A stretch of DNA of 64,000 bases from Rhizoclosmatium globosum (lineage: Eukaryota; Chytridiomycota; Chytridiomycetes; Chytridiales; Chytriomycetaceae). The stretch is taken from the NCBI GenBank assembly GCA_002104985.1, contig MCGO01000179.1, positions 1 through 64,000 of the forward strand, given 5' to 3'. Shown one piece after another: positions 48,616 through 61,126 of this stretch (positions are counted from its first letter, which is position 1; each line of letters opens with the position of its first letter). The notes below the pieces were generated by a model. The model was not told the origin of the DNA and made no database searches. It saw only the letters and a program-made list of their open reading frames with translations. A program made the translations under genes and the position numbers.

Positions 48616-49664
48616 ACGTTGACAACTAAAGAATTCATGTTAGAGAGTCGAAGAGAGGATATGGTGGCCGAAATTGAAACGAAAGGAAGGAGACACAAGG
48701 TTATGAAGAATGTAATGACGAGTGAGCCGAATCCGGAAGGTCCACACCAATACACAACAAAGACAAGAGAGCGCGAGAGAGAGGAGATAGAGAAAGTGGG
48801 AAGGGATGGAAGGGAAGGCGGTGGCGGAGGATACCTCAATTTTAAAGAATTTCTGCGAAAGTTGAGTTCGAAAGGGGGAAAATGAATTCAACACTAGATA
48901 AGAGAGGAATTTGAGATGATGTACAGAGACAAAAGTCCTAAGGAGATCCAAGATGATATAGTATAAATAGATTATTCAAACAGCAAGTGAAAATTCATGT
49001 TGACGTTCGACATTAGGAAACGCGCCTTTGGCGTTAATGGCAAAATCAGCGCGACAAATTGATTTCTTTAACTAAACTGCATTGGTGGATGCATTTGGTG
49101 GCTCTGTTGTTAAAACGGTTCGACATTGTGTTGGCTCGCTCCAGTATAGCACCAATAAAGAAAATTCGTGATTTTGATGCAGATGTTAATATAAACGCAG
49201 TCAATGAATGGCGCATGTGAATTGTGTGGGAAGGGAAGAAGGTGTTGTGACGTTGTGTTGAAGCGCCGCCCGATGATGTCGCGCGGAGAGGCGCTACAAA
49301 GGGCATCAGCAACAGTCACAATGAAATGCAAATTGTAATGCACTTCACCCGAGGACGAATGTAAGCATTCGTTCGCTGCGGGATGTTCGGACAGAGGAGC
49401 TCAAGGATTGCAGACAGCAGGACAATGCGCTGCAGCGGCGGGACTCCGAGGGAGACCCAGCACAGCAAATACAATAGTCGTGAATGGGAGGGAGTCACAG
49501 GTGTGGAGAGGAGAGACAGGTTGGTGAAGTTCGGACAAATTTATGAGAAGAAGAGGGAAGGGGAGTACGAAAAAGACTTATGCAACCTTTCCTTTGGAAC
49601 CCCAAACCAAAGAACTCTTGTTATAACAGAGTCTTATCTTTGTCTCTTTCTCTTTCTTTATTTT
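48616..49664. other. Intergenic, no gene supported
   Basis: About 1 kb between the start of giant gene 2 and the 3' end of the pogo transposase. The first 270 bp should be the gene 2 promoter. Frames on both strands (for example 49383-49892) have no family motifs. I looked for a pogo terminal repeat; CCAGTATAGCACC at about 49140 is pogo-like, but no partner was found. Confidence 0.4.
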
Positions 49665-51215
49665 TTATACGGCTCTTCGTGCCCAAAGCCCTTTCCTAAA
49701 AGCAGCTTCAAACACGCTGTTATCCACATCATTCCAAGCACTACTAATCCAACTACAAATAATTGCGTGACTTGGCCGCTTTCTTCTTCCATCTGCATTC
49801 AACTCGCTCGCATCTGTGATGGAATTCCGCATCCAAACTGTCCACCTTCGCCGAATTCCATCTTTGAAAGGTTTGATGATTCCAATATCTAGTGGCTGAA
49901 GTTTTGACGTGTATCCACCAGGAATCACAGCGGGAATCATTCCAGCATTCTTGAATGCATTCTTTACTGGTTGAGTCAGGTGAGCTTTGTAACTGTCCAA
50001 CACCATCATCACCTTTCTTCCAGAAGCTTCAGATTTAAATTGAGGAATGCACTCGTTGAGAATCACGTCGCTGTCAAACCATGCATTTTGTTGAAATGAA
50101 ACTTGAACACCGACTCCAAGAGCATTGACTTGAGCAGGCACCGTTTTAGCCAGTCGACCAGTTCTTGCACCCTTAAAGACAACTAATGGAGGAAGTCGAT
50201 GTCCATCCCCGCGACATGTCAATCCAACCGAGAATCCAGTCGACTCGTTTCCAGTATTCTTGATGATTACAATTGTCGATCCTTTCCAATGCACCGTCTT
50301 CTTGAGCGACATATCAAAGTAGAGTCTAGTTTGATCAAAGTTGTAAATATCTTTGACAGTGAGACCATTCGTTTGCTGCCTGTAAATGAAATCATCAAAA
50401 ACAGCGATCTTTGGATCAGTACCAGCCACAAAAGACGAAACAGGAGTAAAGAAAATGTTTTTGTTTGTTTTATTGGTTTTATTTGTTTTTGGTTTGTTTT
50501 GCGTGGTTTGGTTGATGAAGGAGGAGGAGAGAATGGGTAGAGGGAGGGGTGGAGTGTCACTATGGTCCAACAACCCACAAGTTCTGGTTGTAGTTCTCGC
50601 TCTGATGCTCAATCTATATCGCTCCATGAATCCTGTACACCAGCGGGACGATGCAGTGAAGGTTTCTCTACGCTGTTCCGTTCCAACATCCAGCGCTGCA
50701 TCAGCCAATAAACTCAAGGGATCCTTCACGTATGCCAACATCCACTCGCGCAAGTCTGCCGGTGACACTGCATATCCACGGTTTCTCTGGTCCGCCACCA
50801 GTCCAAACAGCTTCACTTCCTCCTCCAGGAACATACAGCGCACCATAGAGGGAGATGGAGAGAGTATAGATGGGTTGCCATCAAAATCTACGCTAATGCG
50901 CGAGAGAGAGGGAGGGGCTCTGTTGATGCGACTGTGTTCCTTCCTTCCACCGCCCACCATCACACTTCCCCATCCACAGTGCAGAGACTTCCCACCTCGC
51001 TTCACAGAATCGTCTTTGATGGTTCCAAACGATCGCACCCACTTGGACAGCATTGGCCTGTTGAGGGAATGTTTAGTAGCAACGGCAGTAAGAGCACCAC
51101 TGCGAATCTTCCTGTGCGGAGCAGAAGCAGCAAGCGAGGCAGAGAGTGCTCGCACTTCATCGACGATGCGCAACTTGTACGTCAGGGTGTATTGCTTTCG
51201 CATTGGGTGAGCCAT
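49665..51215 (-). mobile_element. pogo/Tigger-like DNA transposase (intact frame)
   Basis: A single uninterrupted frame of 516 residues from M-A-H-P-M-R-K. The upstream in-frame extension to 51323 is dropped because the paralogous copy at 29008 starts at the same point. N-terminal helix-turn-helix (V-A-T-K-H-S-L-N-R-x-M-L-S-K-W) and a CENP-B-type block (S-R-W-C-T-G-F-M-E-R-Y-R-L-S) come first. The DDE_1 catalytic core has Y-N-F-D-Q-T (first Asp), V-L-D-S-Y-K-A-H (second) and L-Q-P-L-D-I-G-I-I-K-P (third Asp), the DDD pattern of pogo elements, which insert at TA. A Lys/Asn/Thr-rich linker interrupts between DNA-binding and catalytic parts. Two dead copies lie in the window. Terminal repeats were not identified. 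The gene could be active. Confidence 0.9.
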
Positions 51216-51518
51216 CAGTGAGTTGTGGTGAAGTTTGGCAAAGAAAAAGTGAAGACGTATATTCTTCCTCTCTGAAAATAATAGTAATCTGAAAAAAAGC
51301 GACTTAAAGTTCCAGGATTTCATTCAATCCAACAATTTGACAAAAACCAAAAACAAAGAGAAACATCGAAAGCTAACTCCACTCCCTCTCTCCCTCTCTC
51401 TCTCTCTCTCACTACGACAAATAAAAACAAGACCCCTACGTCCAACCCTCCTTCAACAGCATCCTCTCTATAAACATTCATTGAGCAACACATTCTCTTG
51501 TTGTTTCTTTGGTCTGCC
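51216..51518. other. Short gap with a (CT)n tract
   Basis: 303 bp with CTCTCT repeats at about 51388-51411. It holds the 5' flank of the transposase and 3' UTR of the next gene. Confidence 0.4.
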
Positions 51519-53088
51519 TCATGAAGCAAACACTTCTCCTTCCCCAGCACCACCTTCCACTTTTCCATTGACCATCTCTTCATCTTCCTTGACTTCTTCT
51601 TGGCTTTCCAGTTTCCTACTCTCCTGACCATTCTCCCCTTCAGCACCATGTCCATTCTGTTCACTGTGTCCATTCTGATTGGCAGCAGCAGCATCAGCAC
51701 CAGCATCAGCAGACATTGTAGTTGCTGCAACAACAACTTTACCAAACCGACCCGCTTGCACTTCTGCAGAAACCCATTCCTTGAATTCATCAACGACAGC
51801 GTCGGGGACGGCATAGGTTGGCGTCAATCCATCTCGGTTCGCGAAAATGACGCATTCACGTTCAAAGACTGGTTCAGCGTTCTTGGCAGCGTGTTGGAGG
51901 AGCCATGCACGGACAGACTTTTTGATTGTTATTTTGGAGGGTTCGGGGAGGGTTGAATAGGATGGGTAGATTTGGGCAATGACGCTAGTAGTTTTTTTTT
52001 TGTTTGTTGGTTTGGTTAATAGTTGAAGTTGTTAAAGTGTTAATAAAAGTTTAGGTGGACTAAAAAGAAAAGAAAAAAATGATGAGTTTAACTCACGTTC
52101 GGTAATTCAAGTGGGCTTCGTAGAGTGGAGTCAATTCAGGGGCATCCGTAAACGAACCGCCTTCGTCAATATCAAAGGAACGAGATCCGGACTCGTCATA
52201 GTCATAATCGTGGTTGGAGGAGTATCGGTTTGAAGAAGAGAAACGAGAAACTGAACATTTAGAAGCGTGGGTGCGGAGAGAGGAAGGAGATGCAAATTCC
52301 TTGTCACATCCCAAACACTGAAACATTCCATTGGGACCCTTTTTGACAACTAATGACATAATTAAAAAACAAGGTAATACAGCGAGAGAGGGGGATGACG
52401 TACTCGCAGTCTGGTTCCTGAATTTAACAGAAAGTTCTGAAGAGTGGCAGTCTCGCATGTGAAAGTAGAGTTGTTTGTGTGATGCAATTGTCTTTGTGCG
52501 TTTGCAGCCAGGGACAGGGCAGGTGATTGGCAGCATTGGATCGTTTTGACGTTGTTTCTTTTTTGAGGAAGACGAGGAGGTTGTTGCAGCGCGTTTGAGT
52601 GGGTTTGCAGGGGTCTGGGCGGCGGTGGTGGCAGTGGCAGAGGTAGAGGACGAGGCGGCGGGAGAGGCGGAGGCGTCCAGCGACGAGTAGGATGGCTGCA
52701 GCGAGAGGCGGTTTCGAGTGACGCGGCCGGGCTGGGCGAGGAGGGCCTGGAGCTGCGCGTCGCTTTGGAAGGTTGACGTTGGATCGACGTGTGAGAGGTC
52801 CTTGAGGAGAGACAGGGACCTTCTTGAGGAGGCCGTCGGTGTACGTGTAGCTGCTGTTGTAGTTGGCACTGGTGCGGTTGTAGTCGGTGGTGCTGTCGAT
52901 GTAGATGCAGATGCAGGTGGTGGTTGAGTTGGCGTTGGAGTTGGTTCGGGTGCTGGTGCTGGTGCTGGTGCGGCCTGGGCTGTGGCTTCTGCTAGCGGTA
53001 CAGTCTCCACACCTTCCATCGCTGAATCTACTTGCTGCTCACTCATTATTGTGTCTCCTGAGACGGATGTGCTTCCGTTTGTCTCCAT
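51519..53088 (-). CDS. Zinc-finger/C-terminal-domain family protein (member E)
   Basis: Three exons (53088-52404, 52349-52097, 51984-51519) encode 467 aa. The intron 52350-52403 is in frame; splicing joins A-I-V-K-K as in member A. The N-terminal half is Ala/Pro/Thr-rich and disordered, without an obvious coiled coil. Then come C-x4-C...H-x4-H (C-P-V-P-G-C...H-M-R-D-C-H) and C-x2-C...H-x3-C (C-L-G-C...H-A-S-K-C) fingers. The C-terminal domain (Q-I-Y-P-S-Y-S-T-L...W-L-L...V-P-D-A-V...E-F-K-E-W-V) follows, with a polar tail. The W-domain is missing or too diverged to see. I start at METNG; an in-frame ATG at 53148 would add 20 basic residues. Confidence 0.82.
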
Positions 53089-53419
53089 TTGTGTCAGAGG
53101 AAAAAATGGAGAACCTCTCTTCTCTTCTCTCTTCTTCCATACAACCAATAAACATCGCAGAAAGGTGACTGAATATTCTCTTCTTGACCTATTCTTATGT
53201 TTATTTTGCTCAATAAATTATAACTTCCATAATTTTATATATGAACTTCTGAGCTGCTTCTGTCTCTAAATCTGTCTCACCAACCTTGTTATTTATCCTC
53301 TATAACTGATCATAAAGCAAACACTGTTTTTCTCCGCCATGTTTCCGTTCCGACAATTCTTCCTACAAAACAACAAAACAACAAAAACAGTCTTTCATTC
53401 CCACACAAACTCACTCGAG
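53089..53419. promoter_or_regulatory. Divergent promoter region (member E - / secreted protein +)
   Basis: 331 bp between two divergent starts. AT-rich with T-runs; no named motif. Confidence 0.45.
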
Positions 53420-54666
53420 ATGTCGAAGATCGTAGTCTCACTCATCTATTTAATCTCACTAGTCCACCTCTCGTCAGTGTCAGCCAGTCAGCCTCCTGCT
53501 CCCCTCAGCACAGCCCTCAGTGCCCAGGACCCACTCCTCACCACACTCAAAGCACAATTCTCATCCCTCCTCTCTTCGTGCTCACAATCTTGTATCACGA
53601 CTGCTGCAGGCCCGTCCTTCTCAATCGACACTCTCACGCGTTCTCAATTGGATCAGTTGTGCAACTTGGTTGTTCCTGTCTCATCACCCATCCAAGCTGG
53701 AATCGTTTCATGTGTTGAAAAATGCCCTTCTTTGAAAGATGGAGAACTTGGTCTGGTATGTTATTTGATTTGCGTGATCGTATCAGTTGTTGACGGGAAG
53801 AGTTGATTCGGACCTCCTCTTTTTTTGATCTTCTTCAATTGAAACAAAAACAATATAAATACTAATCATTTCTTTTAAATCTGTAGATCAAACGGCTCCC
53901 TTCCTTCTGCAGCTTTGTTTTGAATACTGGCGCTCACCGTCATGCTGAAGCAAAAGCTCTTTTAGCCGTTCGTGCAGTAGACACATCAAACGATGTATTC
54001 TATGCTGGAATTGATATTACACAAGCATTTACTACACTCTCAAAATGTTCCCAAGGCTGCATTACCACGGCAGCTCCTGCCGTCACACTTCCACTATACA
54101 AGTCCCAGATCCCAATCCTTTGTCCAAATGTAGAAAAATTGGTTCAACCCACGCTTGAAAAGTGTGTCTCTGCATGCGTGAACAGCAACGCACCTGGTTC
54201 AAGTAGCTTGGAAACCGTCTACGTAAGACACCTCCGTCTTTCCCCCCCATCTCAATACGCCTTAAAACCGCAACTCCGTTTTTCATAAAAACAGATTAGT
54301 TTCATTCCGTCCGCGTGTAAAAGCCTTCTCACAGTCCAACCAACTGCAACGACAGCCGCCTCGGCAGGTGCAACGGAATCTCCAAACCCAGCTACACAGC
54401 ATATACTTTACTCTGGTATTGATATTACAAGTGCGTTCCAAAAGCTGTCTCCCTGTTCACAAGGGTGCATCACAACGGCTGTTCCTGGACTCTCACTTCC
54501 GTTGTACATGGGATCTGTTCCGGCGTTTTGTCCTCCACCGTCTATTTCAGCCTATTTCCCGGGTTTGACAGCGTGCGTGGACGATTGTATCGCTTCTAAG
54601 GGTTCGGATAAGAATGAAGCAACATATGTTGAGTGTGCCTTTTCTTTGGTTTCGATTGGTAACTGA
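53420..54666 (+). CDS. Secreted protein with three cysteine-rich repeats
   Basis: Three exons (53420-53755, 53887-54222, 54295-54666) of 112, 112 and 124 codons join in phase 0 to 347 aa. A clear signal peptide (M-S-K-I-V-V-S-L-I-Y-L-I-S-L, small residues before A-S-Q) starts exon 1. Each exon encodes one copy of a module: C-S-Q-(S/G)-C-I-T-T-A, then a Cys about 25-30 residues later, then C-x3-C. Copies two and three also share Y-(A/S)-G-I-D-I-T preceding the first Cys. One module per exon with phase-0 introns shows growth by exon duplication. The spacing recalls small secreted fungal cysteine modules but fits no family I can name. Probably extracellular or wall-associated. Confidence 0.88.
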
Positions 54667-55213
54667 TGACCACCAAAACGAATTGTATTAGATTGCGTTG
54701 ATTCCGACTGTTTGTCCATTTCTGTTGGATCAGGTATTGTGTGATCATTTTTCTTGCTTTTTGGTTCACTCAATTATTTAAGTAGATGGGAGTCACGACT
54801 TCAACAACAACTTCGTCATTCTATGACCCGAACTTTACAATCAACAGGGCTGAAAAAGCAAAAGTTATTGGTTTAGGCGTCGCACTAATTTTTTTGTTAT
54901 TTGTTTAGAATGTGCGATAATAAAGTCCCTTCGTTTTAGTTTTGATGGCAGTGTCTGCTACACTCAAAAAAATAATATGATCAGACTTGCGTTCACCCTC
55001 AGTTATTATCCCCATATAGTTCAGTATCCTCCAATTGTCTCGCATTTTTCGTGCTGGATCTATAGAAGGATTTATCATTTAGTAGTGCTTTGCTTCATTG
55101 AGTTTTCTGAATAGTTGATCCTTTGAAGCAAAAGGTGTTGGTTTTCTCTTTTGAAGGATTTGTTTCGTTGGGTTGGAAAGGGGGTATGTCCGAGTTTCTG
55201 AGCATTGAGAGAA
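54667..55213. other. Intergenic, no gene seen
   Basis: 547 bp, AT-rich, between two + strand genes; 3' UTR of the secreted protein, with AATAAA-like sequence at about 54919, and promoter of the next gene. Confidence 0.45.
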
Positions 55214-58200
55214 ATGTCAAGCAATCTGTCTGAGGGGTCATGGGCACCAACCAACGAAAGCCAACACGAACCAAGCCACGCGGCAAGTGTTCCGAGTGTC
55301 TCCAGTGTCTCCAGTGTCTCCAGCAGAGTGCTTCCAGTTGAGTGGATGCAGACCATCAACGCCATCGCAACAACGTCCGTGTCCTCGATCGCCGCGCTCT
55401 TCGACTCGACCGCCGAGGCCCACGCAGTCCAAGTCGCCTCGCTCGCAGAAACAATCAACCGCCTCGAACGCGAACTTGCCGATGCCCGCGAAGCAATTGC
55501 TGCCTTGAACAGAGAACGTGAACAAGTTCGGACACTGTCGCATTTACTGTCAACAACAACTACAACTACAACTGCAACTACACCTACATCAACGACATCA
55601 AACACAGCAAACTCAGCAAACAGTCCTCGGGAAAGCGCTGTTTTGATTCCATTGAACCCTCTCCCACAACCCCTTCCGCCAAACTCAACAACAACTCACC
55701 CACCAACTCTCACAACACCTCAACCACAACCACAGTCACCAGTGACTCCTGCCCCAGCAAAAAGAAAGAAGGCCTCAAAACACGAAGATAAACTCTTGTT
55801 TGTCAAACGACCCGGAAAGGCCTCAATCACCCTTACACAGTCAGGCCTCAATAAGATTCTGAAACTGGAACTGGGTCCGCAATTTGAGACAGCAAGTCGT
55901 TTGCTGTGTCTTGTGCCTGACTGCAAATCGGTTCTAAAGACTCCTCACACTCTTTTGGCTCATCTTCGTGACAGACATTGTTCGGTAGCGTATATTCAGC
56001 CTCAAGATGTGTTGCTTGGTGAGTCACGAGTGACTACAGAGACCTCTGCGAGTATAGCGACGAATGTAGCGAGTCACGAGTGAACAAGACAATCATGGAT
56101 TGCATTAGAGAGGTCATGGATAAGATCAACATCAAAAGCTTCTTTTTATTTCATCGAGACTAACGTAAAACCCCCCTTTTTAGAAATCCCACGACGTGAC
56201 GATGGTCTCTTTCAATGTCAATGCTGCGCCCTTTTTTCAACACCTTCTTTGAACGCATTCACCCAACACTCCAAAATTTGTTCTTCTGTTACGCCTACTC
56301 CTTGGGCCCATCTCATCCGATCTATGCTCCCATCCCACCTTTCCGTCCATGAATCCACGCAACTCTTGCGTCAATTATCTATTTATGCAGACATGTTTCG
56401 CACTGAGCATTCTTTGTCTGAACATGTGAAAAAAGAAGGAGATACTGAGTTAACCACTGCATCATCTGCTACCACTACTTCGATTTCTACTTCTGGTACG
56501 ACTGCTCCTGATTCGATTCATTCCCTCTCGATGGACAAGCTGTTTATGGTTCCATCCAACCTGACCTCTGCGTTTCAGTCCTTTATGGAGAAGCATGTCA
56601 ATACTTTATTGTTGAAACCGAAACAAGTGGATATGGATGTGGATTCTGACTCGAATTCTGGCGCGAGTGACTCTCTATCTTCTGGGAGCGGCACTCCCTT
56701 GTCGTCTCCGTCGATAGCTTTGGGCAGTGCTGGGTGTCCGAATATTTGTGCAACTGATCCGGCTTTGAAATCGAATCCTGCTACACTTCGAATTCAAAGT
56801 CCGTTGCTGCGGGGTACTAACGCCGGATGTATTCAGCCTTCGAATGCTATGGATTCTGTCGTCAATGTGAGCTCTGTGAAGGGATCGACGGGTACTGCCA
56901 ACAATGCCAAGATTTCGCCTGCCAGCAATACACAACACACTCAACCACCGTCCTCAAAAAACTCTGATAGTCTAACCAACCTCAACAGGGCTACTTCTGT
57001 CTCTCCCGTCACAATCAAGAGTCCAGCATTGAGTTCTGTTGCGGGAACCTCTGGGACAAACATACCAGAAACTACAAACAAAAGAAATCCTGCTACCAAG
57101 TCTGCCAGCAGCGGAAATAGCACTGCAGCTACTGTCTCCGCCATCAGTAAAAAGAAGGAAGCTTTGCGAACAGTGAAAGAGAAGGGTACAAGGTTATCGG
57201 CGTCAGCTACAGTAAAACTCGAGGCATCGGTCATTAAAGTTGAACAAATCAAGAAGTCGGATGCTTTGTTGTCTACAAAGGACGCAGTTCCGGTCAAACA
57301 AGAAGATCGGAAGAAACGCCACAAGAAATCAACTGTGATTTTTGACGATGCCCTTCCCAAGAACCAATCTTCTGTATCGAAAAATGGGTGCAGCAGTAAC
57401 AGTGTCGGAGGCGGAGGCGGAGGGGGTCCATCGAAACCTTCAACCATCATCGAGACGATTCCTTGGAAAGACCTCCTTCTCAAAAAGCATCCCAACCTTC
57501 GTATCACCCATTCCCCAGCAAGTAAATTCGTAGTTGAGACTGCGAAAGCGTTTCAAGGACTCTATGAAATCCAAGGACACGATTTCTTAGGGGCTAGTGG
57601 TGGTTGTGGTGAGGGGGAGGAGGAGGGAAAATTTGAAATCCCGACGGCCCTTCATGACGCGTTTCTCGATTTCATGCGAGACTCTTTGATTCTGTTGCGG
57701 AATGAAGGTGTTGAAGATGTGGAACGGGGTTGCGATTCTAAGGCGAAGGGGAAAGGGAAGCAGGTTTTGAGGAAGCCGGGGAATGTTGAGTTGCCGTCTG
57801 ATGATACGTTGGTGGGAGACGATGATGAAGATGAAGAAATGGGGAAGGGAGAGGGGGTTGGGCATCGACAGTTGAGTTTTTTTCTTCCATAATTGGTTCA
57901 TTTTTGTTTGTGAGTGTGCTCAAGACCCTATATTTGACAGGATATTGTTATCCATTGTTCCGAATTACGATTTTCTCGGAAAGGAGTACAAGTTTGCGAT
58001 TGAGGAAGGGATTAAAGCTTATTTCGACAGTGAAGGGATTCCGTTACATGACGTTTTGGAAAAGAAGGGGGAAAGCACGGGATATAGACTTGCATGGGAT
58101 CAAGTGAATCCATTTGCGGAATGGCTTCGCGAGCAGTTGACTCCCCTGTGTGAAGAGTTGAAAATGGATATAAAAAGAGAAGGAACTGATGATGTTGTGA

Positions 58201-58487
58201 CTGATCGATGCTATGAAGAGTGAGTTCTTGTTGATGCATTATGTGTACCCAATTTTTGAACTTGTTTTCATAGGACGGTTGTTGATGTTATGCCGCAATA
58301 CAAACAGCTTTCTGCAAGCTCAAAACAAGCGATTAAACTTGGCGTTTATGCGTTTTTGGAGCATGAAGGCGTGGCAATCAAGAAAAAAGAGCGGGAGGTT
58401 GTGATTCCCGGTCGACTTGACAGGGAATTTCGGGGCTGGTTGAGGGAGGAATTGACGCGATGTTTTCCTGAAAAGATGAGGGTTTGA
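55214..58487 (+). CDS. Large coiled-coil/zinc-finger family protein with doubled domains (member F)
   Basis: Four exons (55214-56018, 56184-57870, 57941-58219, 58274-58487) join in phase to 994 aa. Start chosen at the first ATG after an in-frame TTG. A V-S-S repeat, then a coiled coil (L-A-E-T-I-N-R-L-E-R-E-L), then C-x4-C...H-x4-H (C-L-V-P-D-C) and C-x-C-C...H-S-K-I-C fingers. Two W-domains follow (T-P-W-A-H-L-I-R and I-P-W-K-D-L-L-L), separated by a Ser/Thr/Lys-rich linker. Then two C-terminal domains, each starting its own exon (I-V-P-N-Y-D-F-L and V-M-P-Q-Y-K-Q-L...W-L-R-E-E-L-T-R-C-F). An internal duplication of both modules makes it the largest member. The exon 2 donor GTTGAG is non-standard but gives the right phase. 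Confidence 0.8.
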
Positions 58488-58523
58488 TTCAATACCAGTA
58501 AAATAAATTTTGTGTTTTCATTT

Positions 58524-60032
58524 TTATTCGGCTCTTAATTTAATCGATTTAAGTTGGATGTAAAGCCAATTGCTCAGAGCTTGTTGCATATCGACGGGTA
58601 TAGCCGCCGCCGAAGGGATTGCGGCACCATCCTCTGTTTCTAATTTGAGCCAATCCTCAATTCCATTTTTGATTGCAAATTTGGTTTCAAGTGGTATATC
58701 TGCGTAGCCTGGCAGCATTCTCGAAACGATCCTGCAACAATGTCAGCTTAGCTAGAAGAAGTACAACGTGGTGGTGACTCACGCCTCCCAATGAAGAGTA
58801 TTTCCTTCTTCTTTCGGTAAAACAAGGGTTAACGGGGAGCTTGTTTCGTTTCCTTGATTGAAATTTGAGATTCCTTCAATCCGAGATTTCTTGTTCATAA
58901 TTTTACTTGACTGACGACGAGTTCGTTCGTTGGATACACTACCGTTCCTTGAACTGCAACCGTTATCAATTAAAGCATCATTCTTATCATCATCTTCATT
59001 GTTAATGTCGCTATTGCTGTCGCTGTCGCTGTTGCCCTTGAATTCATCGTCATCTGCATCCTCTTCATTCTCATGAACCCGCTTTTGACTTGCTTTCTGA
59101 CTTTGAGATTTAACCCAACTGTCGCGCGCTTTTTTGACTGAGGGACCCATATGGACAATGTATTCGTCCACGAGGTTATGGGGAATTCGGCACAAGTATG
59201 TGCCATATGCTGGAAGATTATGTAGAGCTTTGAAATCCTTGGTAGCGGTTTTGAGAAAACGGTAGGCGTAACTGCAGTTTGACCACTGAACCCCTCTTTT
59301 CTGCAAGAGAAGTGTCCATGGCTGCGGCTCTAGTAGTGAGTCGGGCGTGTCTCGGGGGTTGGGAGTTGTGGCGGGGTTTGAGTGAAACTGGTCCCAATGC
59401 AGACGGAGTTTATCCCTGTCCTCAAACACGATGCGACATTTTGGTGCCATACAAGCGTAGCCAGAGGCAACAGTGGCTGATGAAGTGGATGACGATGGCG
59501 GAGTTGGACCACGTTCAGATCCAGATCCACGACGACTACTGTTCGTCCCACTACTGACATAAGATGGTTGTTCAGATCGATTTTGAATAGTTGGGATATT
59601 CGGAATGTTAATAGCTGGTCGATTTTGTGACGACGAGGCCGAAGCCGACGAGGAGACAGAAGGAAACACGATATTAATGTGTGATTTTTGGGTAGATCTT
59701 GGTTCACTTCGAGAGCTTTCTGGTGTTGCTGGTTCGGGCTGGATGCGTGCAGCCTTCAAGCGGTTAATATCGCTTTTTGCAGCCTCTAATTCCACAGTCA
59801 ATTGCGAGTTCTTTTGAGTGAGTTGATCAACTTGTGCATTTGCCGCAACGAGATCACGCTGGAGTTGAGTGATTTGATCCAACAACTGGTGTCCATTGCT
59901 GCCACCACTTTGCCGACGGAGCTGATCAAGTTCGGTGGACTGGTCACGCACTGTGGACTGCAGCCGCCGAATTAAATCCAATGCAGCCATATACTGGTCG
60001 AAATTGACGGGCAAGACCATTGTTGGATCCAT
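58524..60032 (-). CDS. Coiled-coil/zinc-finger family protein (member G)
   Basis: Two exons (60032-58783, 58731-58524) encode 485 aa. Residues 15-95 are a strong coiled coil (L-D-L-I-R-R-L-Q-S-T-V...). A Ser-rich linker leads to C-x4-C...H-x4-H (C-M-A-P-K-C...H-W-D-Q-F-H). The W-domain (P-W-T-L-L-L-Q-K-R...L-H-N-L-P...I-P-H-N-L) follows, then Lys-rich and Asp/Asn-rich low-complexity sequence. The C-terminal domain (M-L-P-G-Y-A-D-I-P...I-P-V-D-M...W-L) is in its own exon. The last intron splits the same E-A-I codons as in member B. Convergent with member F, only 36 bp between stops. Confidence 0.86.
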
Positions 60033-60126
60033 GTTTGCAAGAAGTTAAATTGGTTGGAAGAGACAAAATAATGACAAAATAATGACAAAATCATACAGAA
60101 TAAATGGAAACGACACATATAATAGT

Positions 60127-61126
60127 TTATTGGCTCTTGTGTGTTTCCTTGAATGCTTTGGCACGATCCAATAATTGGTCAACCTGATCGGCGAGGTATC
60201 CGCGTCGTGCGGCATCAAAGTATCTCGCTATTCGCCAGTTAGTATCAAACATCGTCGTATAATAAAGCTAAAACTGTACCTGGAATAGACTTGTCCAAAA
60301 CAAGTGATGGGGTGGGCTCGCCCAGGAATTTTGTTGGATGCACCAATGCACGAATAGTAGAGCGATCATAGTCGAAGCATGTGACTTTTCCTCCCTTTGC
60401 TTCAATTAATTCGATCGATCTCTGAGACGCATGGGTCACTCGAAGGTCAATGGCAGAAGTGAGAAATTGGCCGCCCTACAGTTCAAAGTCGTCCGTCAGC
60501 TACTCCAATAAAATCTCGCAGATTGAGAATCTCGTTCTGTACCTTTGCAAGAACTGCGATTCCGTCCTTCACACTTCCAACACATCCAGAATGCACAAGT
60601 TCACGGATCCCAATCGGTTTCGACGCATCCAGTCTCCCTTTATCGATCCAGTGCTGAATAGAATCCAGGTGCACAGTTGCAATCTTTTGTTTCGCACCCG
60701 TGTGGTTTCCGAGCTTTGGAATGGCACGCAGAATACCCGCCTGACCTCCTTCGAACGCCGGCACTGGACGGGCCTTGGAGTTACGAGCGTGATAACCCTT
60801 GTGACCACGTCCCGATGTTTTACCCTTTCCACCACCCAAACCTCGACCAACTCGCTTTTTCTGTTTCCCAGTACAGTACACATAGTGAGCATTAATGAGC
60901 CATAAACAAGTGGATCAAACAGACGCACCTTCTTGTATGCTCCATCGTTATCGGCTATCGTGTATGCTCCAATAGACGGGGTGATGCCTTTCGGGATCGC
61001 CACTCTGCGGGACAAGGAGCCCGGCCCAGGCGTGACATAGCTGCGCACTGGCATAAGCACGAGAGCAATGCGTGGTGCTGCAAACACAGGCCGTCCTAGG
61101 GCCACACGTAACAGTCCCGTGAACAT
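60127..61126 (-). CDS. Mitochondrial large-subunit ribosomal protein uL15m
   Basis: Four exons (61126-60929, 60860-60543, 60475-60280, 60227-60127) join to 270 aa. uL15 binds 23S-type rRNA during assembly of the large subunit. The first exon is a typical mitochondrial presequence: Arg-rich, no acidic residues (M-F-T-G-L-L-R-V-A-L-G-R...). The L15 core follows: K-K-R-V-G-R-G-L-G-G-G-K-G, H-K-G, F-E-G-G-Q-A, I-P-K-L-G. The C-terminal L15 signature (A-S-Q-R-S-I-E-L-I-E-A-K-G-G-K-V) is in exon 3. I placed the exon 2 donor at GTACAG (60542) because it gives L-A-K-G-G-Q, as in the family. It shares a 50-bp divergent promoter with KISH. Confidence 0.94.

Noticed and set aside
48400..48885. 161-codon + strand frame with Glu/Arg and Gly-rich tail
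   Set aside because: It is antisense to the first exons of giant gene 2, whose fingers, splice sites and phases are all coherent.
52718..53269. + strand Val/Leu-rich frames
   Set aside because: Antisense of the Ala/Pro/Thr-rich N-terminus of member E.
60489..60516. A 28-nt intron in uL15m
   Set aside because: Too short to be likely; the upstream GTACAG donor gives a normal intron and a better match to the L15 C-terminal pattern.
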